Assembly: GCA_017555205.1 (NCBI GenBank)
Contig: JAFZGW010000007.1
Coordinates: 1-40,597 of the forward strand
Length of the DNA stretch: 40,597 bases
Direction of reading: 5' to 3'
DNA from: Akkermansia sp.
GTDB lineage: Bacteria; Verrucomicrobiota; Verrucomicrobiia; Verrucomicrobiales; Akkermansiaceae
A program made the position numbers and the translations under genes. The number at the start of each line of letters is the position of its first letter. Positions within the stretch are counted from its first letter, which is position 1. The notes beneath the pieces were generated by a model. That model had not been told where the DNA came from, searched no databases, and worked only from the letters and a program-made list of their open reading frames with translations. Positions 30,945 to 40,334 of the stretch are shown one piece after another.

Positions 30945-32813
30945 TTATTGTTTGATAAGAGTTGCGTGGAATACTTCGAGAGCCTGTTCAATGAGCGGGT
31001 CGTTGTAGAATTCCTCGTCTGTGGGTTTCAGGCTGGCCGGTGCTGTGTTTTCTGCTGCCGGTGCCGGGGTGGGTGCTTTTGCCGGTTTCGGGGCAGGTTT
31101 CGGTGCCGGTGCCAGTTCTTCAAAGTTGGGCGGCGGCAGTATTTCTACGGCTGTGGGCGGGGGAACGCTGGCGTCATTTGCTATGCGCAGGCGTAGGCCA
31201 TGTCCGCAGCGCTCTTGGGCTGCGTTGCTGATGAGTTCGGTGAGCGTGTCGCTCAGCAAAGCATCGCGGGTGTCCATGTCATCCGGGTGTATGGCAATCG
31301 TGGCCAAGCCGTCGTCATCGCTGATGAAGATGGTATGACCTATACCGGCACCGGCTATGGGTGACTGCTCGCGCACATTGTTCAGTATTTGCTCCCAGTC
31401 TTCCGGGGTGAGCGGGCGCTCTGTCGGTGCCTCTGCGTCTGCGGTCGGCATATCACCGAAGAGCGGTGGTGCGTCATCTATGGGCTCAAGTCCCGGGGGC
31501 ATGGTAACCACATGCTGTGCGGGCTGTGGGGCAGGTGGCTGTGGCTGAACGATAGGTTCAGGCGCCGGAGCCGGAGGTGCCGCGGGGGCTGTGGGGGCTG
31601 GTGCGTTTGCTGTGCTGTTGCCGGGTATAGAGACGGCCGGCAGCGGAACTGTGGCGATGGGGGTCTCGGGCAGTGGTGCTCCGTTGAGGGCGCGTATGAT
31701 GTCGCTGATGTTGGCCTCTGCCAGTGAGTGAACTGCCTGAATAAGCCCCATTTCGAGGTACAGTCGCTTGTTGGTGCTCCAGCGCATTTGTTCCTCTGCG
31801 TGCGAGAGCACTTCCATCAGGCGTATAATTTTATCCGTAGGGGTGCGAGAGAGCAGTTCGGCAAGCGTTGCCTGCCATTGCTCGGGAAGTGTGGAGTGGC
31901 TTTCTTGCGGGGCAACTTTAGTGATGAGTAGTTCGCGCACGGCTCCCATGAGCTCGCTGAGCAGCTGCCCCATGTCGCGCCCGGCTTCGGCTAGTTCGTG
32001 CACCAAGTGCAGCAGGCTGGGCAGTTGGCGGTCCAGCATGTAGACAAGCGCTTTTGCTACTGTGTCGCGGCTGGTTACGCCGAAGATGTCGTTGACGTTT
32101 TGCTCGGTGATGTGGTTGCCGCAGAATGATACCAGCTGGTCCAGCATGGATTGAGCATCGCGCATGCCGCCTTCTGCTACGGTGGCTATGGCATAGGCGG
32201 CATCGCTGTCGAGCGTAACTCCTTCATTGTTCGATATGTTGACGAGATGGTCAGCAATGACGTTGGTCGGAATCGGTCGCAAATCGAAGCGCTGGCAGCG
32301 TGAGAGAATGGTGGGCAGAATCTTGTGCGGCTCCGTTGTCGCAAAAATGAACATGACGTGTGCCGGCGGTTCTTCCAAGGTCTTCAGAAGTGCGTTGAAG
32401 GATTCCTTCGTCAGCATGTGCACTTCGTCAATGTAGATGATTCGGTACTTACCGCGCGTTGGGGCAAACTGTACGTTGTCGCGTAAATCGCGGATGTTGT
32501 CGATGCCTCGGTTGGAGGCGCCGTCTATTTCCTGTACGTCCAGGCTGCGGCCTTCCGCTATTTCCAAGCACACGTCCTCATCCGGATCAAAGTCGACTTT
32601 CGGCCCGTCTGTGCAGTTCAGCGCTTTTGCGAAAATTCGCGCTGTCGAGGTCTTGCCCGTACCGCGGGGGCCGACGAAAAGGTAAGCATGCGCCAAGCGG
32701 TTCTGCTCAATCGCATTGCAAAGTGTTCGTACCACATGATCCTGCCCCAGCACGTCCTTGAAGGTGCGCGGGCGATACTTTCTGGCAAATACCTGATAAC
32801 TCACGCTCGGCAT
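30945..32813 (-). CDS. dnaX: DNA polymerase III subunits gamma/tau
   Basis: The clamp-loader ATPase that loads the beta clamp at replication forks. The 622-aa protein has Walker A GPRGTGKT (48-55), Walker B YIDEVHML, and the sensor SRCQRFDLRP. A Pro/Ala-rich linker (about 385-445) leads to a tau-like C-terminal part. The zinc module normally carries four cysteines after Walker A; here only Cys67 (LNC) and Cys82 (EDVC) remain. The gene starts a leftward operon with ybaB and the ABC trio. I saw no obvious programmed frameshift site. Confidence 0.95.
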   Translation of the reverse strand: MPSVSYQVFARKYRPRTFKDVLGQDHVVRTLCNAIEQNRLAHAYLFVGPRGTGKTSTARIFAKALNCTDGPKVDFDPDEDVCLEIAEGRSLDVQEIDGASNRGIDNIRDLRDNVQFAPTRGKYRIIYIDEVHMLTKESFNALLKTLEEPPAHVMFIFATTEPHKILPTILSRCQRFDLRPIPTNVIADHLVNISNNEGVTLDSDAAYAIATVAEGGMRDAQSMLDQLVSFCGNHITEQNVNDIFGVTSRDTVAKALVYMLDRQLPSLLHLVHELAEAGRDMGQLLSELMGAVRELLITKVAPQESHSTLPEQWQATLAELLSRTPTDKIIRLMEVLSHAEEQMRWSTNKRLYLEMGLIQAVHSLAEANISDIIRALNGAPLPETPIATVPLPAVSIPGNSTANAPAPTAPAAPPAPAPEPIVQPQPPAPQPAQHVVTMPPGLEPIDDAPPLFGDMPTADAEAPTERPLTPEDWEQILNNVREQSPIAGAGIGHTIFISDDDGLATIAIHPDDMDTRDALLSDTLTELISNAAQERCGHGLRLRIANDASVPPPTAVEILPPPNFEELAPAPKPAPKPAKAPTPAPAAENTAPASLKPTDEEFYNDPLIEQALEVFHATLIKQ

Positions 32814-33702
32814 TCTACCCTATAGTACGCGCTCGCGCAAGGATAAACTGTGACACGTTGCCATTCCGTACATTTTCACCTTGCCGCGTTCTCTGTGGAT
32901 GGGGGCTTGGTGTTGTAGGCTTGGTGAATGGAAGGAAAATATATTATTATGTGAAAAAAAAAGTAAGAAAATGATGAAAATAAAGAAACTAAAAATATAA
33001 TATGAAGAAATAGAAAAAATATTATATAAACATGCTTGGGTATTGAGAAGAGTTTAAAATAAACAAAATGAAAAATATAATATAAACGCTTCTTGCGAGT
33101 TTTAAAAAGGTATAAATACCGAAAAGCATACAGGGATTATGAGAAATAGCGGTGGGAAAGTAAGCCGGTTCAGGGAAATAAGCGAGTGAGTGCCGGAAGC
33201 GAAAAAAATCGTGGATGTTGAAAGCGGGCGGGTTGAGAGTTGGGCTCCGAATGCTGAAAAGTAAGAAAAAAGCACCGAATAATATACCTATACGCCTACA
33301 GGAATAATGCTGCTGTATTTTTCTCAATCTTGGCAATGATACGCAAAAATTGAATTCTAAGGCACCTTGAATTTCAGGAAAAATAAAGAAAAATGGCTTA
33401 TTTTTGGCCGAAAAGTCGTGTTTTGGAGCTAAAATTGGGGGAATGGGGGTACTAAAATGAAGTTTAATGATTAGGTGTTCGCGTAATGCTCATTGTAAAA
33501 GTGGGCGTTTCTTGCCTGTTGGATGGTGTGGGAAGCGAAGAAAAATGGCGAAAAAGGCTGATTTTTGGGTGAAAATGGGACGAAAAACGGCAAATAAGAT
33601 AAAACAGACTTTACGAAATAGCTTGAAAAAGGCTTTATTTGACACTCTTGAGTAGGGGGTTGTTTTCGCGGAGAGGGGTATCTTGTCAAAAGGTGAATTT
33701 TC
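32814..33702. other. AT-rich intergenic gap, no supported gene
   Basis: About 0.9 kb between divergent dnaX and rfbB. It is strongly AT- and purine-rich on the plus strand around 32,940-33,110, with many ATAATAT and AAAATATAATAT runs. The possible ORFs (for example 33,022-33,336 minus and 33,467-33,655 plus) have skewed composition and no recognisable motif. I see no RNA gene or clear repeat. Confidence 0.6.
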
Positions 33703-33731
33703 TCGACAACGGGGGCAAATTGCAGTAAAGT
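33703..33731 (+). promoter_or_regulatory. Candidate rfbB promoter
   Basis: TCGACA (33703-33708), a 17-bp spacer and TAAAGT (33726-33731) lie about 60 bp before the rfbB ATG. An AAGGGAGCAG ribosome binding site sits just before the start. Confidence 0.4.
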
Positions 33732-33790
33732 TTGGGGTAGTGAGGCGGGGAATTTTACCGTGCAGAATTTAGAAAAGAGAAGGGAGCAGC

Positions 33791-34873
33791 ATGAAAAACA
33801 TACTCATAACCGGCGGTGCAGGGTTTATTGGTTCGCATGTGGTTCGTTTATTTGTCAAGAAGTACCCGCAGTACAGGATTGTAAATCTTGACTTGCTGAC
33901 CTATGCCGGCAATCTTGATAACTTGGCCGATGTGGAATCTGCTCCGAATTACCATTTTGAGCGGTGCGATGTTTGTGATTATGAGCGGGTGTGTGAATTG
34001 ATGCGGCGTTACTCGATAGACGGAATTATTCACTTGGCCGCGGAGAGCCATGTGGATCGCTCGATTCGGGACCCATTCATCTTTGCCTGTACCAACGTGA
34101 TGGGGACACTCAGTTTGTTGCAGGCTGCTTGCCAATATTGGAATGGCGATTGGTCGGAAAAAATATTTTACCACATTTCGACGGATGAAGTATATGGTGC
34201 ATTGGAGTTGGATAAACCGGAAGGCGCGGCTCCATACGGCAGTAGATTTTTTTCGGAGTCGAACAAGTATGAGCCGCACAGTCCCTATAGTGCATCGAAA
34301 GCCGGGGCTGATCATTTTGTGCGCGCGTACCACGACACATACGGATTGCCGACGATAATTACAAATTGCTCGAATAATTATGGGCCGTACCAGTTCCCGG
34401 AAAAACTCATTCCGCTTCTGATTAATAATATTCGCAATGGTCGACCGCTGCCGGTTTATGGTCGTGGTGAGAATGTGCGGGATTGGCTTTATGTGGAAGA
34501 CCACGCTCGGGCTATCGACACGGTGTTTCATCGTGGTCGAGTTGGGGAAAGCTACAATATTGGTGGGTTTAATGAGTGGAAGAATATTGACGTGGTTAAA
34601 TTGGTTATTAAGACAACTGACAGGTTGCTGGGGAATTTACCGGGAAGCGGTGAAAAACTTATTGAATATGTTGCCGACCGGGCAGGGCATGATTTGCGAT
34701 ACGCTATCGATTCTACAAAATTAAAAACGGAGTTGGGGTGGGAGCCCTCGTTGCAATTTGAGGAGGGTGTCGAGAAGACTGTTCGCTGGTATCTGGAAAA
34801 TGATGTTTGGTTGAATAGAGTGACAGGTGGAGAATATAGGGAATATTACGCCAAGATGTATGGGCGCGGATGA
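33791..34873 (+). CDS. rfbB: dTDP-glucose 4,6-dehydratase
   Basis: Converts dTDP-D-glucose to dTDP-4-keto-6-deoxy-D-glucose, the second step of dTDP-L-rhamnose and related sugar synthesis (cytoplasmic). The 360-aa extended SDR enzyme has the NAD-binding GGAGFIGSH (8-16), the active-site trio Thr131-Asp132-Glu133 in ISTDEVYG, and the Tyr166-x3-Lys170 pair in YSASKAGADH. CSNNYGPYQFPEKLIP and RGENVRDWLYVEDH also match RmlB. It is alone here; no rfbA, rfbC or rfbD genes are adjacent, so the rest of the pathway must be elsewhere. Confidence 0.95.
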   Translation: MKNILITGGAGFIGSHVVRLFVKKYPQYRIVNLDLLTYAGNLDNLADVESAPNYHFERCDVCDYERVCELMRRYSIDGIIHLAAESHVDRSIRDPFIFACTNVMGTLSLLQAACQYWNGDWSEKIFYHISTDEVYGALELDKPEGAAPYGSRFFSESNKYEPHSPYSASKAGADHFVRAYHDTYGLPTIITNCSNNYGPYQFPEKLIPLLINNIRNGRPLPVYGRGENVRDWLYVEDHARAIDTVFHRGRVGESYNIGGFNEWKNIDVVKLVIKTTDRLLGNLPGSGEKLIEYVADRAGHDLRYAIDSTKLKTELGWEPSLQFEEGVEKTVRWYLENDVWLNRVTGGEYREYYAKMYGRG

Positions 34874-35032
34874 CGCCGCGAAGTGTTGCCCCCTTGGTTC
34901 TTGTACTTTTTCGGAAAGCTTTCATGTGGAGTGCATTGAGACGCCGGAAATAAAATTGCGCGAAGAAAATTCAAAAAAAGGCTTGCATTTTGGGGGGAAG
35001 TGTGGCATATATCTGCAAGTTTACACTGTACC

Positions 35033-38000
35033 ATGCCTAAAGACACATCTATCAAGAAGATATTGGTCATCGGTTCGGGCCCCATTATCATCGGGCAGGG
35101 TTGTGAGTTTGACTACTCCGGTACCCAAGCCTGTAAGACGTTGAGAGAAGAGGGTTACGAGGTAGTGCTTGTCAACTCCAATCCCGCCACCATCATGACG
35201 GACCCGGAGACAGCACCGCGCACATATATCGAGCCGCTCGCCCCCGAGTACATTGAAAAGATTATTGCCCGCGAACGTCCGGATGCTCTTCTGCCGACAC
35301 TGGGTGGTCAGACGGCACTGAATGCGGCCATGGAGTTGCACCGCAGTGGGGTGCTTGAGAAGTACGGCGTGCGAGTCATTGGTGCCGATGCCGATGCTAT
35401 CGATAAAGGTGAAGACCGCCAGCGCTTTAAGGATGCCATGCTTAAAATCGGTCTCGATGTGCCCGCCAGTGGTGTGGCTCACAGCATGGCCGAAGCTTGG
35501 GACATTGCCAAGGATGTTATCGGCAGCTACCCCATGATTATTCGTCCGGCCTTCACGCTGGGTGGTACAGGTGGCGGTATTGCTTACAACAAGGCTGAGT
35601 ACGAAGAGATTGTGCAGCGTGGTCTCGATTTGTCGCCCGTGCACGAAGTGCTTATCGAAGAATCTCTGCTCGGCTGGAAGGAGATTGAGATGGAGGTTAT
35701 GCGCGACTGCGCTGACAACTGCATCACCATCTGCTCCATCGAAAATCTTGACCCCATGGGCGTGCACACCGGTGACTCCATCACCGTGGCTCCGGCCATG
35801 ACTTTGACCGCCCGCGAGTATGCCTTGCTGAAGGAGGCCTCCTTCGCCATCATTCGCGAAATCGGCGTGAAGAGTGGCGGCAGTAACATTCAGTTCGCCG
35901 TATGTCCGCGAACCGGTCGTCAGGTGGTTATCGAAATGAACCCCCGCGTGAGCCGTTCTTCCGCTCTGGCTTCCAAGGCGACCGGTTTCCCCATTGCCAA
36001 GGTTTCCGCCAAGCTTGCAGTCGGTTACACTCTCGATGAGCTGAAGAATGACCTTACTCAGACCTCACCGGCTTCTTTCGAGCCGACCATCGACTATGTG
36101 GTGTGCAAAGTTCCGCGCTTTACCTTCGAGAAGTTTAAGAAGGCAGACGAGCGCCTGACCACCGCCATGAAGAGTGTGGGTGAGGTCATGAGCATCGGTG
36201 CTACATTCAAAGAATCTCTGCAGAAGGCTCTTCGCTCACTCGAGACCGGCCGTTGGGGCTTCGGTTTTGATGCTAAGGACCCTGTAAATCCCAGCCGTCA
36301 GCAGATTGCTGCTAAGCTTTCCGTGCCGAATGCTGACCGTATTTTCTGGATTCAGACCGCTTTCGTCAATGGTTTCACAGCTGAAGAAATCGTTGACCTT
36401 ACTCAGATTGACCCCTGGTTCATCGATCAATTGCAGCAACTGGCCGAAGCCGGCATGCAGCTGAAGACCCTCGACCTGCTTGAGGCTAAGAAGCTGGGCT
36501 TCTCCGACCGCCAGATTGCCTATGCTCGCGGTTGCTCCGAAGATGACATTCGCGCTGAGCGAAAGGCTAAGGGAATTGTGCCCACATATAGATTGGTGGA
36601 TACCTGCGCCTCTGAGTTCGACGCTGTAAACCCCTACTACTATTCCTCTTACGGTGAGGAGCAGGAGGCTCGCATCTCCGACCGCAAGAAGATTATGATT
36701 CTCGGCGGCGGCCCGAACCGTATCGGTCAGGGTATTGAGTTCGACTACTGCTGTGTGCATGCCTCGTTTGCTCTCAAAGAACTTGGTTATGAGACAATCA
36801 TGGTCAACTCCAACCCGGAGACCGTATCCACGGACTATGATACCTCCGACAAGCTTTACTTTGAGCCGCTTACTCTCGAAGACGTACTCAACATCTGCGA
36901 CGTCGAGAAGCCCGAGGGCGTTATCGTGCAGTTCGGTGGTCAGACTCCGCTGAACCTTGCCGCAGCTCTGGCGGAGCGAGGTGTACCCATCATCGGCACC
37001 AGCCCCCGTAGCATTGAGCTCGCTGAGGACCGCAAGTACTTCTCCGCTCTGCTCGATGAAATCGGTCTGCGCCAGGCTGAGGCCGGCACTGCAACCAATG
37101 AAGAGGAGGCCGTGGCTGTTGCACAGCGCATTGGTTTCCCGGTGCTGGTGCGTCCCTCGTTCGTGCTGGGTGGTCGCGCAATGATGATTGTGTACGATGA
37201 GCAGGAGCTGCGCACCTACATGCGTGAGGCTGTGGATGCCTCGCCGGAGCGCCCTGTGCTCGTTGACCGGTTCCTCCAGAATGCACTCGAGATTGACGTT
37301 GACGTCATTGCTGACGGCGAAATCAGTGTTGTGGGTGCCATTATGCAGCACGTTGAGCCTGCCGGTATTCACTCCGGTGACTCTGCCTGCATGATTCCCC
37401 CGAACAAGGTCAGCGAGAAGATGCATGCTGAGATGATGCGCGCTGCGAAGGAGCTCGCTGCTAAGCTCAACGTGAAGGGCCTCATGAATTGCCAGTTCGC
37501 CATTAAGGATGAACAGCTTTACGTGATTGAGGTAAACCCCCGCGCCTCGCGTACCGTTCCCTTTGTATCCAAGTCCATCGGTGTACCGCTTGCTAAGCTG
37601 GCCGCCAAGGTCATGAGCGGTATGAAGCTCGCAGAACTCGGTTTCACGAAGGAGGTTGTGCCCCCCTACTATACTGTGAAGGAGGCCGTGTTCCCGTGGA
37701 ATCGCTTCCCCGGCATCGATGTTGTGCTTGGGCCGGAAATGCACTCCACCGGTGAGGTAATGGGTATCGATACCGACCCTGAGCTTGCCTACATGAAGAG
37801 CCAGATTTCCGCGTTCAACCCCCTGCCTGAGAAGGGTTTGGTGTTCATCTCCGTTCATGATCGCGATAAGGATACTGTGGTGGAGATTGCCCGCAATATC
37901 GCAGATGCCGGTTTCGACATCTGTGCGACCAAGGGTACCATGATTCACTTGCTCCAGAACGGCATAGAGTGTGAGCGCGCTTATAAGCTGCACGAAGGTC

Positions 38001-38236
38001 GTCGCCCGAATATCGTGGACCGCATTAAGAACGGCGATATCGCATTCGTTATCAATACACCGGGCTCTCACGATGCTCGTGAAGACGAAGTGGCTATTCG
38101 CTCCGCTACCGTGAACGCCAAGGTGTCTTACGCTACGGATCTTTCCTCCGCTCGCGCTTGCGCCGCCGCAATTCTGCACAACAGAAACAAGGTAGCCGGT
38201 GTGCGTACCCTGCAGGAGTACCACGCTGCTAACTGA
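35033..38236 (+). CDS. carB: Carbamoyl-phosphate synthase large subunit
   Basis: Makes carbamoyl phosphate from bicarbonate, ammonia (from CarA-cleaved glutamine) and two ATP, feeding pyrimidine and arginine synthesis. The 1,067-aa protein shows the duplicated layout: two carboxyphosphate/carbamate ATP-grasp halves, each starting with a [21 protein letters not shown] segment (the second is [15 protein letters not shown] near residue 565) and with [11 protein letters not shown] / [20 protein letters not shown] regions and NPR(V/A)SR motifs. A C-terminal MGS-like allosteric domain is seen ([15 protein letters not shown] to [17 protein letters not shown]). I chose ATG 35,033 over an upstream in-frame GTG because [16 protein letters not shown] is the usual N-terminus. 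No carA is adjacent. Confidence 0.97.
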   Translation: MPKDTSIKKILVIGSGPIIIGQGCEFDYSGTQACKTLREEGYEVVLVNSNPATIMTDPETAPRTYIEPLAPEYIEKIIARERPDALLPTLGGQTALNAAMELHRSGVLEKYGVRVIGADADAIDKGEDRQRFKDAMLKIGLDVPASGVAHSMAEAWDIAKDVIGSYPMIIRPAFTLGGTGGGIAYNKAEYEEIVQRGLDLSPVHEVLIEESLLGWKEIEMEVMRDCADNCITICSIENLDPMGVHTGDSITVAPAMTLTAREYALLKEASFAIIREIGVKSGGSNIQFAVCPRTGRQVVIEMNPRVSRSSALASKATGFPIAKVSAKLAVGYTLDELKNDLTQTSPASFEPTIDYVVCKVPRFTFEKFKKADERLTTAMKSVGEVMSIGATFKESLQKALRSLETGRWGFGFDAKDPVNPSRQQIAAKLSVPNADRIFWIQTAFVNGFTAEEIVDLTQIDPWFIDQLQQLAEAGMQLKTLDLLEAKKLGFSDRQIAYARGCSEDDIRAERKAKGIVPTYRLVDTCASEFDAVNPYYYSSYGEEQEARISDRKKIMILGGGPNRIGQGIEFDYCCVHASFALKELGYETIMVNSNPETVSTDYDTSDKLYFEPLTLEDVLNICDVEKPEGVIVQFGGQTPLNLAAALAERGVPIIGTSPRSIELAEDRKYFSALLDEIGLRQAEAGTATNEEEAVAVAQRIGFPVLVRPSFVLGGRAMMIVYDEQELRTYMREAVDASPERPVLVDRFLQNALEIDVDVIADGEISVVGAIMQHVEPAGIHSGDSACMIPPNKVSEKMHAEMMRAAKELAAKLNVKGLMNCQFAIKDEQLYVIEVNPRASRTVPFVSKSIGVPLAKLAAKVMSGMKLAELGFTKEVVPPYYTVKEAVFPWNRFPGIDVVLGPEMHSTGEVMGIDTDPELAYMKSQISAFNPLPEKGLVFISVHDRDKDTVVEIARNIADAGFDICATKGTMIHLLQNGIECERAYKLHEGRRPNIVDRIKNGDIAFVINTPGSHDAREDEVAIRSATVNAKVSYATDLSSARACAAAILHNRNKVAGVRTLQEYHAAN

Positions 38237-38265
38237 GCGTGATTTCGTAAGAATCATCCTACACA

Positions 38266-38301
38266 AAAAAGGCGACCGTTTCGGTCGCCGTTTTTGTGTG
38301 T
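38266..38301 (+). terminator. Bidirectional terminator between carB and marR
   Basis: GGCGACCG-TTT-CGGTCGCC stem (38270-38288) with AAAAAA before and GTTTTTG after, able to end both carB (plus) and the MarR gene (minus). Confidence 0.85.
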
Positions 38302-38331
38302 AGGGAACTTGTTTATTAAAATAAGCGGCGC

Positions 38332-38760
38332 TTAGCTTTTCAGGTTATCGAGGTAATGCTCGAGCAGGGAAAGGATGCGCCCTCGCTCATAGGGGGCAAA
38401 ACCGGCCCACCCGGCGCTGTCCATTTGTAACCAGTTGTTTTTAACGCTGCTGAGCTTTTCTGCCCCCAGTGGTGAAAGAGCGATGATGCGGCGGCGTTTG
38501 TCGACCGTGGCGCCGGTACGGGTGATGAGCTCCGCATTCTCCAGCTGGCGCAGCAGCAGGTTGACGTGTTGGCGGCTCATGCCGCGAGCATCGGCCAGGG
38601 CGGAGGGTTCCATACCCTGCGGAGCCCCTTGCAAACTTTCCAACAGCAGGTACTCGCTGTATGATATTCCGGCACGGTGAAGCTCGGCGTTGAATACTCC
38701 GTCAATATTTTTCCACAGCATCATCCAGCGGGCAAAAAACTCATTGTCAGGCTCACTCAT
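38332..38760 (-). CDS. MarR family transcriptional regulator
   Basis: A 142-aa winged-helix regulator. The helix-turn-helix is at about 52-75 (SALADARGMSRQHVNLLLRQ) and the wing has the family signature TRTGATVDKRRRIIALS (D-x-R-R-R). MarR proteins are dimers that repress efflux or stress genes and release DNA on ligand binding or oxidation. It is divergent from the TolC-like/His-rich operon, which it probably controls, and has its own promoter (TTGACA at 38815-38820, 17 bp, ATAATA at 38792-38797 on the minus strand). Confidence 0.92.
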   Translation of the reverse strand: MSEPDNEFFARWMMLWKNIDGVFNAELHRAGISYSEYLLLESLQGAPQGMEPSALADARGMSRQHVNLLLRQLENAELITRTGATVDKRRRIIALSPLGAEKLSSVKNNWLQMDSAGWAGFAPYERGRILSLLEHYLDNLKS

Positions 38761-38791
38761 GGGTCAGAAATATGTATAGTAAACTTGCTTT

Positions 38792-38886
38792 TATTATGTG
38801 TATTTTCGTTCGACTGTCAAGCCTTTTGCCCGACTTCGCGATGAAAATAAGTATACAGTTGACAATTTTTCGGGAAATAGTAAAAT
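38792..38886. promoter_or_regulatory. Divergent marR / efflux promoters
   Basis: Minus strand: TTGACA (38815-38820), 17 bp, ATAATA (38792-38797) for marR. Plus strand: TTGACA (38859-38864), 16 bp, TAAAAT (38881-38886) for the efflux operon. The palindrome GTATAC (38851-38856) sits just before the plus -35 and is a candidate MarR site. Confidence 0.6.
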
Positions 38887-38892
38887 GAAGCC

Positions 38893-39044
38893 GTATGGAG
38901 CGCAGAGAGCGTAGATTGAAGCGGATAGCGGCTCTGTCGGCTGTGGCAGACGGAGTGTGCGCGGGTGCGCGTGGTTGTAGAGCCGTGCAGCAAATAGCGG
39001 GAGGTTGTGGCGGATTGAAAATTTGAAATTAATTGATATACAGG
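38893..39044 (+). other. Structured 5' leader of the efflux operon
   Basis: About 150 nt of leader with CGGCTCT (38929-38935) paired to AGAGCCG (38979-38985), enclosing two small hairpins (GTC..GAC at 38936-38951 and GCGC-GGGT-GCGC at 38959-38970). A 43-codon ORF (38,895-39,026, start MERRERRLKRIAAL) fits inside it and would begin at or within 2 nt of the predicted transcript start. Either a leader peptide or a regulatory RNA is possible. Confidence 0.35.
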
Positions 39045-40334
39045 ATGATGCAAAAGAGAATCTATACAGCGGCTTTAGTTGCCTTAGTGCTTTCGGGCTG
39101 TGCGCAGTATACTCCCAAGCCGATTGATTTGAGTGCAGATGTAACAAGCTGGCAGCAATTAACGGCTGATATGTGCAAGGGCCGTCGCAGCATGTCGCCG
39201 GCTGAGTTGCGCCGCATAGGGTTGCTCATGAACCCGGAACTGCTGAAAGCGCGTTTGAGCCACGCCAAGAGCAAGGGGAAGGCCGAGTTTGCCGGGTTGT
39301 GGGATGACCCCACCCTAGGGATGGAGTTTGAGCGCGTGTTTGCTCTGGATATCAATAACCACTCCGTTTCACCCTCTCTCGCATTGCCTGTAACGGGCTT
39401 GCCCGCTCTGCGTAAGCAGATAGCAGAGCAATATACCGAGGTCGATTATTGGAACATGCGTGAGCAAGAGCGTAATTACATGGCAGAGCTCGATGTCCTG
39501 TGCTACAAGCTTATGGCGGCGGAGGGCAAGCTGGAACTCATGCGCAAACGCTTAGCCGCCCTGCGCGATGAGCAACAGCGCATGACCCGTTTGCTCGAAT
39601 TGGGCGAAGTGGCTTTTGCTGATTATCAGACCGGTACAGAGCGTCTGAATGAAACTGTTAAACAGGTGCAAGAGCAAGAGAATGAAAAACTTGCATTGCA
39701 ACAGCAACTTGTTGCTACGTTGGGCTTGCACCCATCTGCCACCGGGCTTAAACCGTCCGGTAGTTTACCCGGTGGGGTGCCAGCCGAGGTGGCGGCTCCA
39801 CCTGCTGAAGTTATGTTGGCGCTCCCGACGGTGAAGGCGGCTATGGCCGGTTACGGTGCGGTGGAAAGCGAGCTGAAAGCAGAAATCCGCAAACAGTTCC
39901 CTGAATTAGGGATATCCGGCTTGTACGGGGTGGAGGATGACAATGAGAAAATGACGCTTGGAGTGGAGTTTAGTTTGCCGCTCTGGAATCGCAATCGCGA
40001 GGCGATTGCCGAGGCTACCGGCGAGCGTGATATCAAGCAGGCGGAAACCGTGCAGGTGTGGCGTGACCTGCTGCAGAAGAGCAGTGCACTTGTCGCTCGC
40101 CAAAAGCTGCTGCGCTCTCACTGTCAATCTGAATATTCTCGTTTAATAGAGCTTGAAGCTGCAACGGAACAGCAGGAAAAACTCTTCGATTTGGGTGAAA
40201 GTAAGTTGTTGGAGCTTGCTGAGGCCCGCCATTTGGCATACGAACGCAAATTGTCATATCTTGATTGTCTGGTGAATCTATTGGAAACCCGGACCCAACT
40301 TCAATATCTTAACCCTTCATACAATCAGCAATGA
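39045..40334 (+). CDS. TolC-like outer-membrane efflux lipoprotein
   Basis: A 429-aa outer-membrane factor. The signal peptide ends in the lipobox VLSGC (MQKRIYTAALVALVLSGC), so it is probably lipid-anchored as in CusC/OprM. The body is alternating long helices with coiled-coil character (MREQERNYMAELDVL, NETVKQVQEQENEKLALQQQ, LEAATEQQEKLFDLGESKLL), with the OMF-type GISGLYGVEDDNEKMTLGVE and SLPLWNRNREAIAEA strands. It would form the outer-membrane channel of a tripartite metal or drug efflux pump. It is divergent from MarR, and the next gene begins 4 bp before its stop. The start could also be the next ATG (39,048). Confidence 0.88.
   Translation: MMQKRIYTAALVALVLSGCAQYTPKPIDLSADVTSWQQLTADMCKGRRSMSPAELRRIGLLMNPELLKARLSHAKSKGKAEFAGLWDDPTLGMEFERVFALDINNHSVSPSLALPVTGLPALRKQIAEQYTEVDYWNMREQERNYMAELDVLCYKLMAAEGKLELMRKRLAALRDEQQRMTRLLELGEVAFADYQTGTERLNETVKQVQEQENEKLALQQQLVATLGLHPSATGLKPSGSLPGGVPAEVAAPPAEVMLALPTVKAAMAGYGAVESELKAEIRKQFPELGISGLYGVEDDNEKMTLGVEFSLPLWNRNREAIAEATGERDIKQAETVQVWRDLLQKSSALVARQKLLRSHCQSEYSRLIELEAATEQQEKLFDLGESKLLELAEARHLAYERKLSYLDCLVNLLETRTQLQYLNPSYNQQ

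Noticed and set aside
33022..33655. Possible ORFs in the AT-rich gap before rfbB
   Set aside because: Composition is skewed, no motif or ribosome binding site is seen, and they overlap on opposite strands without support.
36236..38266. Long minus-strand ORF opposite carB
   Set aside because: It is the mirror of a strongly conserved gene with biased codon use; its His/Gly/Leu-rich product matches no family.
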